Positions 43,423 through 53,581 of a stretch of DNA of 64,000 nucleotides are shown in pieces. Position numbers and translations under genes: made by a program. This stretch comes from Micromonospora violae. GTDB lineage: Bacteria > Actinomycetota > Actinomycetes > Mycobacteriales > Micromonosporaceae. Under the pieces are notes generated by a model. The model searched no databases. It was not told the DNA's origin and saw only the letters and a program-made list of their open reading frames with translations. The stretch is from the NCBI RefSeq assembly GCF_004217135.1, contig NZ_SHKK01000001.1, positions 3,844,001 through 3,908,000 of the forward strand. Direction: 5' to 3'. Each line of letters starts with the position of its first letter. Position 1 is the first letter of the stretch.

Positions 43423-44185
43423 GCGACGGCTCCTCGCGGGAGCCCGGCTGGCGGTCACCACGTTCACCACGCTGCCGGTGCGGGCCGGACGCATCGATCG
43501 TCCGGTCGCCGGCACTGCGATGGCCCTCGCCCCGGTGGTCGGCGCGCTGCTCGGTGCCCTGCTGGCCGGGGTGCTGCTGCTCGCCGGTGCGCTCGCTCCC
43601 CCGCTGGTGGCGGCCGGTGTGACAGTCGGCGTCGCCGCGCTGCTCACCCGCGGGCTGCACCTGGACGGGCTGGCCGACACCGTGGACGCGCTCGGGTCGT
43701 ACCGGCGGGGCCCGGCCGCCCTGGAGATCATGAAGAAGCCGGACGTCGGCCCGTTCGGGGTGGTCGCCCTGGTGGTCGTACTGCTGGTGCAGGCGGCGGC
43801 GCTCGCCGACCTGGCGGGCCGGTCCTGGCCGGCGTGTCTCGCGGCGGTCGTGGCGGCGACCGCGGCCGGACGGTTCGGTGTCACGGTGGCCTGCCGGCGG
43901 GGGGTCCCGGCCGCCCGGCCCGACGGGCTGGGCGCGCTGGTCGCCGGCACTGTCGGCCCGGTGGCCCTCGCCGCCGGCGCGGTCGCCGTCGTGCTGCTGG
44001 CGGTGCCCGCGGTGCCGGGCCGCCCATGGCAGGGGCCACTCGCCGTCGTCGCCGCGATCGCCGTCGCGCTACCGCTGCTCACCCACGTGGTACGCCGGCT
44101 CGGCGGGATCACCGGCGACGTCCTCGGCGCGACTGTGGAAGTGGTCACCACGCTGGTCTACCTGGGTCTGGTGCTGTCCGGCTGA
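43412..44185 (+). CDS. cobS: Cobalamin synthase (adenosylcobinamide-GDP ribazoletransferase)
   Basis: 257 residues from the GTG at 43412, which overlaps the cobU-cobT gene by 11 bp. It is an integral membrane protein with about six helices and the family signature TRGLHLDGLADTVDAL near 67, followed by MKKPDVGPFGV. It joins activated cobinamide to alpha-ribazole in the last steps of cobalamin assembly, taking both substrates from the two halves of the preceding fusion protein. Confidence 0.93.
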   Translation: MPAERRLLAGARLAVTTFTTLPVRAGRIDRPVAGTAMALAPVVGALLGALLAGVLLLAGALAPPLVAAGVTVGVAALLTRGLHLDGLADTVDALGSYRRGPAALEIMKKPDVGPFGVVALVVVLLVQAAALADLAGRSWPACLAAVVAATAAGRFGVTVACRRGVPAARPDGLGALVAGTVGPVALAAGAVAVVLLAVPAVPGRPWQGPLAVVAAIAVALPLLTHVVRRLGGITGDVLGATVEVVTTLVYLGLVLSG

Positions 44186-44252
44186 ACCGGGCGCGGCGGG
44201 CCGGGTAGCGTTCGGCTCGACAACACCGGCACGGCCACCGGGGGATCCCACC

Positions 44253-45551
44253 ATGCTCATCACTGACGACTTCCTGCCCGTACCGGTGCCGGAGTCGCTC
44301 AGCGCGACCTACCTGGTGCCGATGGCAGGGCTACCGAAGGTCAGTGCGAAGACCGCGGTGGCGGCCCTGACCGGTCGACTGGCCGAGCCGGTGCACGGGC
44401 TGGCCCGGCAGATGCTCGACAGCCCGCTGATGAGCGTCGACACCCGCCCGATCGCCGAGTTCCCCGAACTGCCACCGGACCTGCTCACCGCGTTCGGCGC
44501 CACCCAGGAGCAGCTGGCCCGGCTGGCGGCGGCGACACATCTGGTGGTCGTACAGGCCGAGTACCGGCCCGGCTGGCCACCCGCACACGAGTGGGCCGCC
44601 CGGGCGGTCGCCGCCGCCGTGGCCGAATCCGTCGACAGCGACGTCGTGGACGTCTTCGGTCTGCAGTTCCTCGACCCGGCGACCGCGCTGCGCTCCCTCC
44701 CCGACGAGCAGGGCCGCATCCGACTCGTCGACTGGGTGCTGGTGCCGTACTCCTCGGACACCGAGGGCCTGTGGTTCACCACCAAGGGGCTACGCCGCTT
44801 CGGCCTGCTGGAGTTGCAGACCCAGGGGGTGCCCGACCACCTCACCCGCGCCTGGGGTGCGGTGATGACCGGGGCGGCCCGCCGGCTGCTGCGCGACTGG
44901 ACCGACGGGCTCACCGGCGAGGAGGTGCCGGCGTTCGTGCAACTGCCGGTGCTGGCCACCGTCACCGGGCACGACATCGCGGTGGCGTACGGCAATCCGG
45001 AGCAGCACGGCGCCACCGCCCCGGTGCTGCTGCGCCTCGAACTGGACCCGGCGACCGACCCGGACGCCGACTCGTTCCTCAGCCTGCGCCCGCCAGCCGG
45101 TCACCCCGGCCCGGACGGGCGCTACTACGCCGCCGCCTGCGCGACCCTGTTCTCCGGGATCCAGCCGGACGTGCGCTACGCCCGCTCCAGTGACGCGATG
45201 AGCCGTGCCGTCGCCACCGCCCGGGCCGCGCTGGGTGATGCGCGGGCTCGCTTCGTCGCCGGTCAACTCCCCACCGAGTCGCAGCTGGTGGTGAAATACG
45301 GGCTACCCGGAGACGACGGCCCGGAGTACGTCTGGGCGGGCGTCACCTCATGGGAGGCCCCGGAACGCATCGTCGGCGTGAGCGCCAGCGACGCCAACAC
45401 CGACGAGAGCGTCCGGATCGGCTCCCCCGTGGTGGTGGAGACGTCCGACGTGGTCGACTGGGCCGTCCTGGACGCGACAGGCGTCATCGAGGGCGGCTGG
45501 ACCCAAGCAGTCCTGGACTCAGGCGAACCCCCCACCCCCAAAACCCCCTAA
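44253..45551 (+). CDS. Hypothetical protein with C-terminal DUF2314-like domain
   Basis: 432 residues from ATG 44253. The N-terminal 280 residues form an alpha/beta region (TYLVPMAGLPKVSAKTAV at the start, VVDVFGLQFLDP, then WVLVPYSSDTEGLWF) that recalls DUF4261-type proteins, without certainty. The last 90 residues (EYVWAGVTSWEAPERIVG, then VETSDVVDWAVL and GVIEGGW) look like DUF2314. There is no signal or membrane helix. It is unrelated to the cob genes by content and has its own upstream TAGCGT box near 44208. Function is unknown. Confidence 0.75.
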   Translation: MLITDDFLPVPVPESLSATYLVPMAGLPKVSAKTAVAALTGRLAEPVHGLARQMLDSPLMSVDTRPIAEFPELPPDLLTAFGATQEQLARLAAATHLVVVQAEYRPGWPPAHEWAARAVAAAVAESVDSDVVDVFGLQFLDPATALRSLPDEQGRIRLVDWVLVPYSSDTEGLWFTTKGLRRFGLLELQTQGVPDHLTRAWGAVMTGAARRLLRDWTDGLTGEEVPAFVQLPVLATVTGHDIAVAYGNPEQHGATAPVLLRLELDPATDPDADSFLSLRPPAGHPGPDGRYYAAACATLFSGIQPDVRYARSSDAMSRAVATARAALGDARARFVAGQLPTESQLVVKYGLPGDDGPEYVWAGVTSWEAPERIVGVSASDANTDESVRIGSPVVVETSDVVDWAVLDATGVIEGGWTQAVLDSGEPPTPKTP

Positions 45552-45592
45552 CCCCCACCCCACCCCACCCTCCCCGTCCCCACCCACTCCAG

Positions 45593-45665
45593 CCCCGGTT
45601 GATCATGGGGTTAGCGGGCGGTTTGATCTCCCAGAGTCCGGTCAACCTCATGATCAACTCCGGGG
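45593..45665. repeat. Imperfect palindrome of the GATCATG family
   Basis: GGTTGATCATGGGGTTAGC and GTCAACCTCATGATCAAC are inverted around about 25 nt, with outer CCCCGG/CCGGGG. It lies between convergent genes and shares its core with 24905-24985. Confidence 0.65.
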
Positions 45666-45702
45666 GGCCGGGGGGTGGGGGGGCTGGGGGGTGGGTTGGG
45701 GG

Positions 45703-46833
45703 TTACTTCACTGAGGGGGTTACGAAGGGGGGTTTGGTTAGGGTTAGGGGGGCTCGGCGGCCTCGGATGTCGATCTCGACTTCGGCGCCGTCGGCGAGGT
45801 TGGCGTCGGTGTTCAGCAGGGCCAGGGCGATGCCCTGCTTGCGCGTCGGGCTGAAGGTGCCGCTGGTCACCGTGCCGACCTGGACGTCGCCCACGTGCAG
45901 GGTCATGCCGGGCCGTGGGATGGCCCGGTCGACCGCCACCAGGCCGCGCAGCGTACGGCGAGGGCCGGCGGCCTTCTCGGCCAGCAACGCGTCGCGGCCC
46001 CAGAAGGCCGGCTTGTCCCAACCGACCGCCCAGCCGGAGCGGGCCTGCACCGGGGTGATGTCCAGCGACAGGTCCTGCCCGTGCAGCGGGTAGCCCATCT
46101 CGGTACGCAGCGTGTCCCGGGCGGCCAACCCGCAGGCCCGCAGGCCGAACGTCGCGCCGACGGTGAAGAGCGCGTCCCAGACGGCCACCGCGTGCTCCGC
46201 CGGCACCACCAGCTCGTAGCCCAACTCGCCCGTGTAGCCGGTACGGCAGACGGTCAGCTCCACCCCGGCCAGGTTCGCGGCGGAGAAGCTCATGTAGTCG
46301 TGCTCGGTGGGCAGGTCCAGGGCGGCCAGCAGCTCGGCCGAGCGGGGCCCCTGCACGGCCAGCACCGCGTACGCCTCGTGCTCGTCGGTGACGGTCACCT
46401 GCGCGGGCGCGGCGGCGCGCAACCGGCGCACCACCTCGGCGGTGTTCGCCGCGTTCGGGATGAGGAAGACGTGGTCGTCGGCGTAGAGGTAGGCGATGAT
46501 GTCGTCCACCACGCCGCCGGTGGCGTCGTCGCAGCAGAGCGTGTACTGCGCCCGGCCCGGGCCGATCCGGCCCAGGTCGTTGCTGAGGCAGGAGTTGACG
46601 AAGTCGGCCGCGCCGGGGCCACTCACCCGGGCCTTGCCCAGGTGCGACACGTCGAAGACCCCGACCGCCGTACGCACCGCGGTGTGCTCCTTGAGCACTC
46701 CGCCGCCGGCGTACTCCAGCGGCATCTCCCAGCCCCCGAAGGGGGCGAACTTGGCTCCGGCGGCGATGTGCCGCTCGTGCAGCGGGGAACGACGCAGCCG
46801 GGTGGCGGCAGCGTCGGAGGTCACGTCGGTCAT
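45703..46833 (-). CDS. gcvT: Glycine cleavage system T protein (aminomethyltransferase)
   Basis: 376 residues from ATG 46833. It transfers the methylene group of aminomethyl-lipoyl GcvH to tetrahydrofolate and releases ammonia. Visible features are [10 protein letters not shown] near 30, [27 protein letters not shown], the folate-site [11 protein letters not shown] near 195, [21 protein letters not shown] near 230, and [10 protein letters not shown] near 330. Other gcv genes are not in the window, though LpdA encoded at 49134 could serve as the L protein. It is divergent from pepA. Confidence 0.95.
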   Translation of the reverse strand: MTDVTSDAAATRLRRSPLHERHIAAGAKFAPFGGWEMPLEYAGGGVLKEHTAVRTAVGVFDVSHLGKARVSGPGAADFVNSCLSNDLGRIGPGRAQYTLCCDDATGGVVDDIIAYLYADDHVFLIPNAANTAEVVRRLRAAAPAQVTVTDEHEAYAVLAVQGPRSAELLAALDLPTEHDYMSFSAANLAGVELTVCRTGYTGELGYELVVPAEHAVAVWDALFTVGATFGLRACGLAARDTLRTEMGYPLHGQDLSLDITPVQARSGWAVGWDKPAFWGRDALLAEKAAGPRRTLRGLVAVDRAIPRPGMTLHVGDVQVGTVTSGTFSPTRKQGIALALLNTDANLADGAEVEIDIRGRRAPLTLTKPPFVTPSVK

Positions 46834-46843
46834 GGGTGGCAAC

Positions 46844-46856
46844 TTACCGGGGGTAA
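46844..46856. promoter_or_regulatory. Short palindrome before gcvT (possible operator)
   Basis: TTACC-GGG-GGTAA, a perfect 5-bp-arm inverted repeat, starts 11 bp upstream of the gcvT ATG in the gcvT/pepA divergent region. Confidence 0.3.
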
Positions 46857-46995
46857 CGTCGCTGGTTAGCATCGGCGGGAGCCCGTTGGCGCCGTCGGCG
46901 GGACAGCCATGACGTCCGGCGGGTAGGTTCCGCCGGAGACCTTCACCGCTGGTACGCGACGCCGCGACCGGCCCGGCCCGCCCGGAGTAGCTTCA

Positions 46996-48570
46996 GTGAC
47001 TTCACCCCGCATCACCAACCTGAGCCTGGTCGACACCGACCCGGCCGAGCTCGCCGTCGACGCGATCGTGATCGGCGTGCACAGCCAGACCGGAGAGCAG
47101 GGCGCCACCAGCGGCCTCGCCGGCACCCTGCTGCTGGCCAGCGGCGCGGAGAGCATCGCGGCCGCGTTCGACGGCAAGCTGACCGAAACCCTCGCGCTGC
47201 TCGGTGCGACCGGCGGACCGGGTGAGGTCATCAAGCTGGCCACCCTGGGCACCGTCACCGCCCCGCTGGTCACCGCGGTCGGGCTCGGCCCGGAGCCGTC
47301 GGGTGCCGCTCCGGCCCCGGAGACGCTGCGCCGGGCCGCCGGTGCGGCGATCCGGGCCCTGGCGGGCGCGCCCAAGGTCGCGCTGGCACTGCCGTTGCCG
47401 GATGACGCGGACGCGTCGGCGGAGTTGCGCGCGGTCGCCGAGGGCGCGCTGCTGGGTGGGTACCGGTTCGCCGGTTACAAGACCCGGCCCCAGCCGACCC
47501 GGCGGGAGCCGGTGGCCGAGGTGCTCATCGCGGTGCCGGACGCCAACGACGCGGGCGCACAGGCCGAGGTCGTCCGGGCGCAGGCGGTGGCGGGTGCGGT
47601 CCGACGCAGCCGGGACTGGGTGAACACCGCGCCGAACGAGCTGCGTCCGCCGTCGTTCGCCGACGCGGTCGCCAGCGCGGCGCGCGAGGCGGGCCTCGGC
47701 GTCGAGGTGCTGGACGAGGCGGCGCTGGCCGCTGGCGGGTACGGCGGCATCGTCGCGGTCGGGCAGGGCTCGGAGGCCCCGCCGCGGCTGGTGAAGCTGA
47801 CCTACACCCCGCAGGACGGCGGCAACGGCAAGCGGGTCGCGCTGGTCGGCAAGGGCATCACCTTCGACACCGGCGGTATCTCGATCAAGCCGGCGCAGGG
47901 CATGTGGGAGATGAAGTCCGACATGGCGGGCGCCGCGGCGGTGGGCGCGGCCATGCTGGCGATCGCCGCGCTGAAGCCGGCGGTGGCGGTCAGCGCGTAC
48001 CTGCCGATGGCGGAGAACATGCCGTCGGGCACCAGCTACCGGCCGGGTGACGTGATCACCATGTTCAACGGCAAGCGGGTCGAGGTGCTCAACACCGACG
48101 CCGAGGGCCGGATGATCCTGGGCGACGCCATCGCCCGTGCCTGTGCGGACGGCACCGACTACCTGTTCGAGACCTCCACCCTGACCGGCGGCCAGGTCGT
48201 CGCGCTGGGCAAGCGGGTGGCCGGCGTGATGGGCACCCCGGAGCTGTGCGACCGGGTGAAGGTCATCGGCGACGCGGTCGGCGAGCCGGCCTGGCCGATG
48301 CCGCTGCCGGACGACGTCCGTAAGGGCATGGAGTCGGATGTGGCGGACATCTCGCAGGTCAACGCCGGGATGGACCGGGCCGGTCACATGCTGCAGGGCG
48401 GCGTGTTCCTGCGCGAGTTCGTGACCGACGACGTGGCCTGGGCGCACATCGACATCGCCGGGCCGGGTTACCACTCGGGTGAGCCGACCGGCTACTGGAC
48501 CAAGGGCGGCACCGGTGTCCCGGTCCGCACGCTGGTGCAGCTCGTCGAGGATGTCGCCACCAACGGCTGA
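46996..48570 (+). CDS. pepA: Leucyl aminopeptidase (M17)
   Basis: 524 residues from GTG 46996. It is a cytosolic hexameric two-zinc aminopeptidase. The C-terminal catalytic domain shows GKGITFDTGGISIKP near 290 (Lys and Asp ligands), MKSDMAGAAAV near 315, and the M17 signature NTDAEGRMILGDA near 368. The N-terminal 180 residues are the less conserved macro-like domain. It corresponds by order to mycobacterial PepB (Rv2213). A strong hairpin follows. Confidence 0.95.
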   Translation: MTSPRITNLSLVDTDPAELAVDAIVIGVHSQTGEQGATSGLAGTLLLASGAESIAAAFDGKLTETLALLGATGGPGEVIKLATLGTVTAPLVTAVGLGPEPSGAAPAPETLRRAAGAAIRALAGAPKVALALPLPDDADASAELRAVAEGALLGGYRFAGYKTRPQPTRREPVAEVLIAVPDANDAGAQAEVVRAQAVAGAVRRSRDWVNTAPNELRPPSFADAVASAAREAGLGVEVLDEAALAAGGYGGIVAVGQGSEAPPRLVKLTYTPQDGGNGKRVALVGKGITFDTGGISIKPAQGMWEMKSDMAGAAAVGAAMLAIAALKPAVAVSAYLPMAENMPSGTSYRPGDVITMFNGKRVEVLNTDAEGRMILGDAIARACADGTDYLFETSTLTGGQVVALGKRVAGVMGTPELCDRVKVIGDAVGEPAWPMPLPDDVRKGMESDVADISQVNAGMDRAGHMLQGGVFLREFVTDDVAWAHIDIAGPGYHSGEPTGYWTKGGTGVPVRTLVQLVEDVATNG

Positions 48571-48581
48571 CGGAACTGACG

Positions 48582-48619
48582 GCGAAGGGGCCTCCGGTCG
48601 AGACCGGGGGCCCCTTCGC
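48582..48619. terminator. Bidirectional hairpin terminator
   Basis: GCGAAGGGGCC-T-CCGGTC pairs with GACCGG-G-GGCCCCTTCGC around a short loop, between convergent pepA and the 109-residue gene. Confidence 0.85.
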
Positions 48620-48624
48620 GTGTG

Positions 48625-48954
48625 TCAGTACCGCTCGGGGCGACGTTTGCGGCGCTCGTTGAAGTCGCGCATCCGCTGCGGGTAGCCCATCAGCCGCACG
48701 TCGTACACCGGGATGCCCATCCGGTGCGCGAAGCGTCGGGCCCCGTCCGGGCCGTCGATGCGCCGGCGGGTCCACTCTCCGTCGTCGGCGATCAGGATGA
48801 CCGTGGTCTCCGTCACGGTGGTGCGGGGCTCGATGTACGCCTCGACGCCACGCCGACTCCGGACGAAGTTCTCCAGATGGTCCAGATCGCCACGATCGGC
48901 GGGACGGTCATGGCTCGGCACAGCCGCCTGTTTGCGGCGCCGGAACAACCCCAC
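48625..48954 (-). CDS. Hypothetical protein starting GLFRRRK
   Basis: 109 residues from the GTG at 48954, chosen because GGGGGAGAG lies 6 nt upstream; an in-frame reading back to 49038 lacks such a site. It begins with the basic GLFRRRKQ motif, then a compact alpha/beta domain (LENFVRSRRGVEAYIEP, TTVILIADDGEWTRRRI, ARRFAHRMGIPVYDVRLMG) and a very basic end. Similar short proteins occur beside lpd/sucB in other actinobacteria; the role is not known to me. Confidence 0.78.
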   Translation of the reverse strand: MGLFRRRKQAAVPSHDRPADRGDLDHLENFVRSRRGVEAYIEPRTTVTETTVILIADDGEWTRRRIDGPDGARRFAHRMGIPVYDVRLMGYPQRMRDFNERRKRRPERY

Positions 48955-49133
48955 CGGATCTCTCCCCCACGGTCCGTCATCGACAACGGTGCCAAGGGTA
49001 CGTGTCGATGACGTGTCGTTGGGCACCTCAGTACGCACCCTGTGCCCAGTGGTGACAAGATGACCGAGGTGGGGTGTGTCTGTGTTACATCCCCGTGACC
49101 CCCCGATGCAGCGACGCGACCTGGGAGTTGGAC

Positions 49134-50525
49134 GTGAGCGAGCCGAACGAAGCGACCTTCGACATTGTCATTCTCGGAGGTGGCAGCGGCGGCTACGCGA
49201 CCGCGCTGCGCGCCGTCCAGCTGGGCCTGAAGGTCGCGCTGGTGGAGAAGGGCAAGCTCGGCGGGACCTGCCTGCACAACGGTTGCATCCCGACGAAGGC
49301 CCTGCTGCACGCGGCGGAGATCGCCGACCAGGCCCGCGAGTCGGAGCAGTTCGGCGTGAAGGCCGAGCTGATCGGCATCGACATGGCCGGGGTCAACTCG
49401 TACAAGGACGGCGTGATCGCCCGCCTGTACAAGGGCCTGCAGGGCATGCTGAAGGGCAACAAGTCGATCACCATCGTCGAGGGCCACGGCAAGCTGGTCG
49501 GCAAGAACGTGGTCGAGGTTGACGGCAAGCGCTACACCGGCCGCAACATCGTCCTGGCCTCCGGCTCGTACGCGAAGAGCCTGCCCGGCCTCGAGGTCGA
49601 CGGCGAGCGGATCATCACCAGCGACCACGCGCTCGTCATGGACCGGGTGCCGTCGTCGGTGATCGTGCTCGGTGGCGGCGTGATCGGCGTCGAGTTCGCC
49701 AGTGTGTGGAAGTCCTTCGGTGTGGACGTGACGATCGTCGAGGCACTGCCCCGGCTGGTCGCCGCCGAGGACGAGGAGTCGTCGAAGGCGCTGGAGCGGG
49801 CCTTCCGCAAGCGGAAGATCAACTTCAAGGTCGGCAAGCCGTTCGAGAAGGTCGAGAAGACCGAGAGCGGCGTCAAGCTCACCATCCAGGGCGGCGAGAC
49901 CGTCGAGGCCGAGCTGCTGCTGGTCGCCGTCGGTCGCGGCCCGAACACCGCCGACCTCGGGTACGAGCAGCAGGGCGTCAAGATGGACCGCGGCTACGTG
50001 CTGACCGACGAGCGGCTGCGCACCAGCGTGCCGAACGTCTACGCGGTCGGCGACATCGTGCCCGGCCTCCAGCTCGCCCACCGGGGCTTCCAGCAGGGCA
50101 TCTTCGTGGCCGAGGAGATCGCCGGGCAGACCCCGGCCGTGATCGACGAGGTCGGCATCCCGCGCGTCACCTACTGTGACCCGGAGCTGGCGTCGGTCGG
50201 CCTGACCGAGGCGAAGGCCAAGGAGCAGTACGGCGCCGACAAGATCCAGTCGTACAACTACCCGCTCGGCGGCAACGGCAAGAGCCAGATCCTGAAGACC
50301 ACCGGCTTCGTGAAGCTGGTCCGGGTCAACGACGGCCCGGTGGTCGGCGTCCACATGGTCGGCGCCCGGGTCGGTGAGCTGATCGGTGAGGCGCAGCTCA
50401 TCTACAACTGGGAGGCGTACCCCGCCGAGGTCGCCCAGCTCGTGCACGCCCACCCGACCCAGAACGAGGCCCTGGGCGAGGCGCACCTGGCCCTCGCCGG
50501 CAAGCCGCTGCACGCGCACGCCTGA
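49134..50525 (+). CDS. lpdA: Dihydrolipoamide dehydrogenase (E3)
   Basis: 463 residues from GTG 49134, with GGGAG 7 nt upstream; the earlier in-frame ATG at 49074 lacks a site. Flavoprotein that reoxidises dihydrolipoyl groups with NAD. It has the FAD loop ILGGGSGGYA near 13, the redox disulfide in GGTCLHNGCIPTK near 45, NAD loop VLGGGVIGVEFAS near 180, YAVGDIVPG near 305, and the C-terminal HAHPTQNEAL with the catalytic His-Glu pair. It is 65 bp upstream of sucB, so E3 and E2 are co-expressed. Confidence 0.97.
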   Translation: MSEPNEATFDIVILGGGSGGYATALRAVQLGLKVALVEKGKLGGTCLHNGCIPTKALLHAAEIADQARESEQFGVKAELIGIDMAGVNSYKDGVIARLYKGLQGMLKGNKSITIVEGHGKLVGKNVVEVDGKRYTGRNIVLASGSYAKSLPGLEVDGERIITSDHALVMDRVPSSVIVLGGGVIGVEFASVWKSFGVDVTIVEALPRLVAAEDEESSKALERAFRKRKINFKVGKPFEKVEKTESGVKLTIQGGETVEAELLLVAVGRGPNTADLGYEQQGVKMDRGYVLTDERLRTSVPNVYAVGDIVPGLQLAHRGFQQGIFVAEEIAGQTPAVIDEVGIPRVTYCDPELASVGLTEAKAKEQYGADKIQSYNYPLGGNGKSQILKTTGFVKLVRVNDGPVVGVHMVGARVGELIGEAQLIYNWEAYPAEVAQLVHAHPTQNEALGEAHLALAGKPLHAHA

Positions 50526-50590
50526 CAATCAAACCGCGGCGTCCGGCGACGGGCGAAGATCCCACCAGGGAATGAAGGAGTCTGGAGAAA

Positions 50591-52429
50591 ATGCCGGTAT
50601 CGGTCACCATGCCTCGGCTCGGCGAGAGCGTCACCGAGGGCACCGTCACTCGCTGGCTCAAGCAGGAGGGCGACACGGTCGAGGTTGACGAGCCCCTGCT
50701 CGAGGTCTCGACCGACAAGGTCGACACCGAGATCCCGTCGCCCGCTGCGGGCGTGCTGAGCCGGATCGTGGTCGGCGAGGACGAGACCGCCGAGGTCGGC
50801 AGCGAGCTGGCCGTCATCGCCGGTGAGGGCGAGTCGACCGGTGGTGGCGAGGCCGCCGGGCAGGAGCAGGCTCCGGCCGAGGCTGTCGAGCCGGCCGCCG
50901 AGCCGACGGCCGCCGCCGAGGGCACCGCGGACCAGGTGGCCCAGGACGAGGCCCCGTCCGAGGCGCCGGCTCCGGCCGCCGCCTCGTCGGGCGAGGGCAC
51001 CCCGGTGAAGATGCCGGCCCTGGGCGAGAGCGTCACCGAGGGTACTGTCACCCGCTGGCTCAAGCAGGTCGGCGAGACCATCGAGGTCGACGAGCCGCTG
51101 CTGGAGGTCTCCACCGACAAGGTGGACACCGAGATCCCGTCGCCGGTCGCCGGCACGGTGCTGGAGATCAAGGTCGCCGAGGACGAGACCGCTGCGGTCG
51201 GCGCCGACCTGGCGATCATCGGTGCCGCCGGCGGAGCCCCCGCCCAGGCCAAGCCGGAGCCGAAGCCCGAGCCGAAGGCGGAGGCCAAGCCGGCGCCGAA
51301 GGCCGAGCCGGAGCCGAAGGTCGAGGAGCCGACCCCCGGCATGTCGTACAACGAGCCCGCCGCGGAGACCGAGAGCTCGGCGCAGCCGGCCAGGACCGAG
51401 CAGGCCGCGCAGCCGGCCGCTGCCACCTCGACGCCGCCGCGCCCGTCCGCGCCGGCGCCGGGTGCCGGCGAGGAGGCCGCCGGGTACGTGACTCCGCTGG
51501 TGCGCAAGCTCGCCAGTGAGCACGGCGTGGACCTGGCCGCGCTGAACGGCACCGGGGTGGGTGGTCGGATCCGCAAGCAGGACGTCCTCGACGCGGCCGA
51601 GAAGGCCAAGGCCGCCAAGGCCGCGCCGGCTCCGGCGGCACAGCCGGCCGCCGCACCGTCGGCCGCCAAGCCGCAGGCGGCCGCCAAGCCGCAGCCCAGC
51701 GCCAAGCGGGGCACCACGGAGAAGCTGCCGCGGATCCGGGCGACGATCGCCAAGCGCATGCAGCAGTCGCTGCACGAGACGGCGCAGCTGACCACTGTCG
51801 TCGAGGTCGACGTCACCAAGGTCGCCAAGCTGCGGGCCCAGGCCAAGGACTCGTTCCTGGCCAAGCACGGCGTGAAGCTGTCCTTCCTGCCGTTCTTCGC
51901 CCTCGCCGCCATCGAGGCGCTCCAGACCCACCCGATCATCCAGGCCAGCATGGACCTGGAGGGTGGCACGATCACCTACCCGGCCGCCGAGCACCTCGGC
52001 ATCGCCGTGGACACCGAGCGCGGGCTGCTCGTGCCGGTCATCCACAACGCCGGTGACCTCAACATGGGCGGCATCGCCAAGCGGATCGCCGACCTGGCCG
52101 AGCGCACCCGGAACAACAAGATCACCCCGGACGAGATGGCCGGCGCGACCTTCACGCTGACCAACACGGGCAGCCGGGGCGCGCTCTTCGACACGCCGAT
52201 CGTGCCGTCGCCGCAGTCGGCGATGCTCGGCACGGGCGCCGTGGTGAAGCGTCCGGTCGTGGTCAACGACCCGGACCTGGGCGAGGTCATCGCGGTCCGG
52301 TCGATGGTCTACCTGGCCATGTCGTACGACCACCGCCTGATCGACGGTGCCGACGCGGCCCGCTTCCTGACCGCTGTCAAGGAGCGGCTGGAGGGCGGCA
52401 ACTTCGAGTCGGAGCTGGGCCTGGCCTGA
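50591..52429 (+). CDS. sucB: 2-oxoacid dehydrogenase E2 with two lipoyl domains
   Basis: 612 residues with AAGGAG upstream. Two lipoyl domains are at about 2-76 and 137-211, each with the lipoylated Lys in [13 protein letters not shown], joined by Ala/Pro/Glu linkers. The E1/E3-binding domain ([20 protein letters not shown]) is at about 297-332, and the acyltransferase domain is C-terminal with [15 protein letters not shown] near 577 (His-Asp). The actinobacterial genes of this type serve pyruvate and possibly 2-oxoglutarate dehydrogenase, so the sucB/dlaT label is open. The first domain's DNA is largely repeated in the second. Confidence 0.95.
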   Translation: MPVSVTMPRLGESVTEGTVTRWLKQEGDTVEVDEPLLEVSTDKVDTEIPSPAAGVLSRIVVGEDETAEVGSELAVIAGEGESTGGGEAAGQEQAPAEAVEPAAEPTAAAEGTADQVAQDEAPSEAPAPAAASSGEGTPVKMPALGESVTEGTVTRWLKQVGETIEVDEPLLEVSTDKVDTEIPSPVAGTVLEIKVAEDETAAVGADLAIIGAAGGAPAQAKPEPKPEPKAEAKPAPKAEPEPKVEEPTPGMSYNEPAAETESSAQPARTEQAAQPAAATSTPPRPSAPAPGAGEEAAGYVTPLVRKLASEHGVDLAALNGTGVGGRIRKQDVLDAAEKAKAAKAAPAPAAQPAAAPSAAKPQAAAKPQPSAKRGTTEKLPRIRATIAKRMQQSLHETAQLTTVVEVDVTKVAKLRAQAKDSFLAKHGVKLSFLPFFALAAIEALQTHPIIQASMDLEGGTITYPAAEHLGIAVDTERGLLVPVIHNAGDLNMGGIAKRIADLAERTRNNKITPDEMAGATFTLTNTGSRGALFDTPIVPSPQSAMLGTGAVVKRPVVVNDPDLGEVIAVRSMVYLAMSYDHRLIDGADAARFLTAVKERLEGGNFESELGLA

Positions 52430-52444
52430 TCCACCTGAACGCCG

Positions 52445-52479
52445 AAAGGGCGCCCCGGTCGTCGACCGGGGCGTCCTTT
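52445..52479. terminator. Bidirectional hairpin terminator
   Basis: AAAGG-CGCCCCGGTC pairs with GACCGGGGCG-CCTTT around a 3-nt loop; a T run follows on the plus strand. It separates sucB from the convergent SDR gene. Confidence 0.88.
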
Positions 52480-52491
52480 GCGTTGTGCTGC

Positions 52492-53427
52492 TCAGCCCTT
52501 GAGCAGTGCTGTCGAGACCTGCCAGAGCCGCTCGGCGGCCTCCGGGTCCAGCGCGTAGTCGGCCACTCCGGTCCGCCCACCCGGCTGGGCGGGGGCAGCC
52601 TGCTGACAGTCCTCGAAGTAGCGCCCGCCCACGCCGTCGAGCAGGGGCGACGCGGCGACCAGCACCGAGGTGGCGGCACCCTGCTCGACGGTCTTCCAGG
52701 CCGCCGCGTTGCCCGCCCGCACCCGGTTCAGCTCCTCCTCGCTGACGTAGCGCTGGAGGTTGGTCTGGATCGCGCCGGGCATCAGCGAGTTGCTGAGGAT
52801 GCCGTCGTCGGCCCAGCGCCGGGTCGCCTCCACGGCGAAGAGCACGTTGGCCGTCTTCGACTGCCCGTACGCCTGCCACGGGTCGTACTCCCGTTGGTCG
52901 TACTGGATGTCGTCGAAGACCACCGGTGAGCGCAGGTGGGCGGCGGAGCTGACCGAGACGATCCGGGCCCCGTCCCCGGCCGCGAGGGCCGGGCGGAGTC
53001 CGTTGGCGAGCGCGAAGTGCCCCAGGTGGTTGGTGGCGAACTGCATCTCCCAGCCCTGCGGGGTCCGGGACAGGGGCGCGGCCATGATCCCGGCGTTGTT
53101 GACCAGGATGTGCAGCGGGCCGTCCCAGTTGGCCACGAAGTCGGCGACCGAGCCCTGGTCGGCGAGGTCGAGTGGGGCGACGAGGACGCGGTCGTTTCCG
53201 GTGGTGCCGGTGATGTCGTTGGCGGCCTGCTGCCCGGCGTCGGGGTTGCGGACCGCGAGGGTGACCGCCGCGCCGGCGCTGGCCAGGGCCCGGGCGGTCT
53301 CCACACCGATCCCGGAGGATCCGCCGGTGACGACCGCCCGTCGCCCGACAAGGTCCACGCCCTTGATCACGTCCATCGCCGTGGAGTGATGGGCGAACGG
53401 AGTGCTGATCGGGTTGCTCGTCGTCAT
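52492..53427 (-). CDS. Short-chain dehydrogenase/reductase
   Basis: 311 residues from ATG 53427 (AAGGA site). It is a classical SDR with the intact TGGSSGIG loop near 35, NNAGIMAAP near 107, an SSAAH catalytic Ser near 156 and YGQSK near 185. It resembles retinol dehydrogenase/WW-domain oxidoreductase-like SDRs that act on bulky alcohols or ketones with NADP. The natural substrate is unknown. It is divergent from the LtrA gene. Confidence 0.9.
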   Translation of the reverse strand: MTTSNPISTPFAHHSTAMDVIKGVDLVGRRAVVTGGSSGIGVETARALASAGAAVTLAVRNPDAGQQAANDITGTTGNDRVLVAPLDLADQGSVADFVANWDGPLHILVNNAGIMAAPLSRTPQGWEMQFATNHLGHFALANGLRPALAAGDGARIVSVSSAAHLRSPVVFDDIQYDQREYDPWQAYGQSKTANVLFAVEATRRWADDGILSNSLMPGAIQTNLQRYVSEEELNRVRAGNAAAWKTVEQGAATSVLVAASPLLDGVGGRYFEDCQQAAPAQPGGRTGVADYALDPEAAERLWQVSTALLKG

Positions 53428-53581
53428 TATCCATCCTTGTCCGGTTGGGGCGGACCGGCCGGCCCGCTGCGTGCGGCCGTGGTGCGGGGTGTTTCCCCGA
53501 CCCGGGCCAGAGGTAACGCCGCGCGCCGTCGCCATCGCCGTTCGGGCCTCCGACCAGCCCGGACGCTGCCAGAGTTGGGGC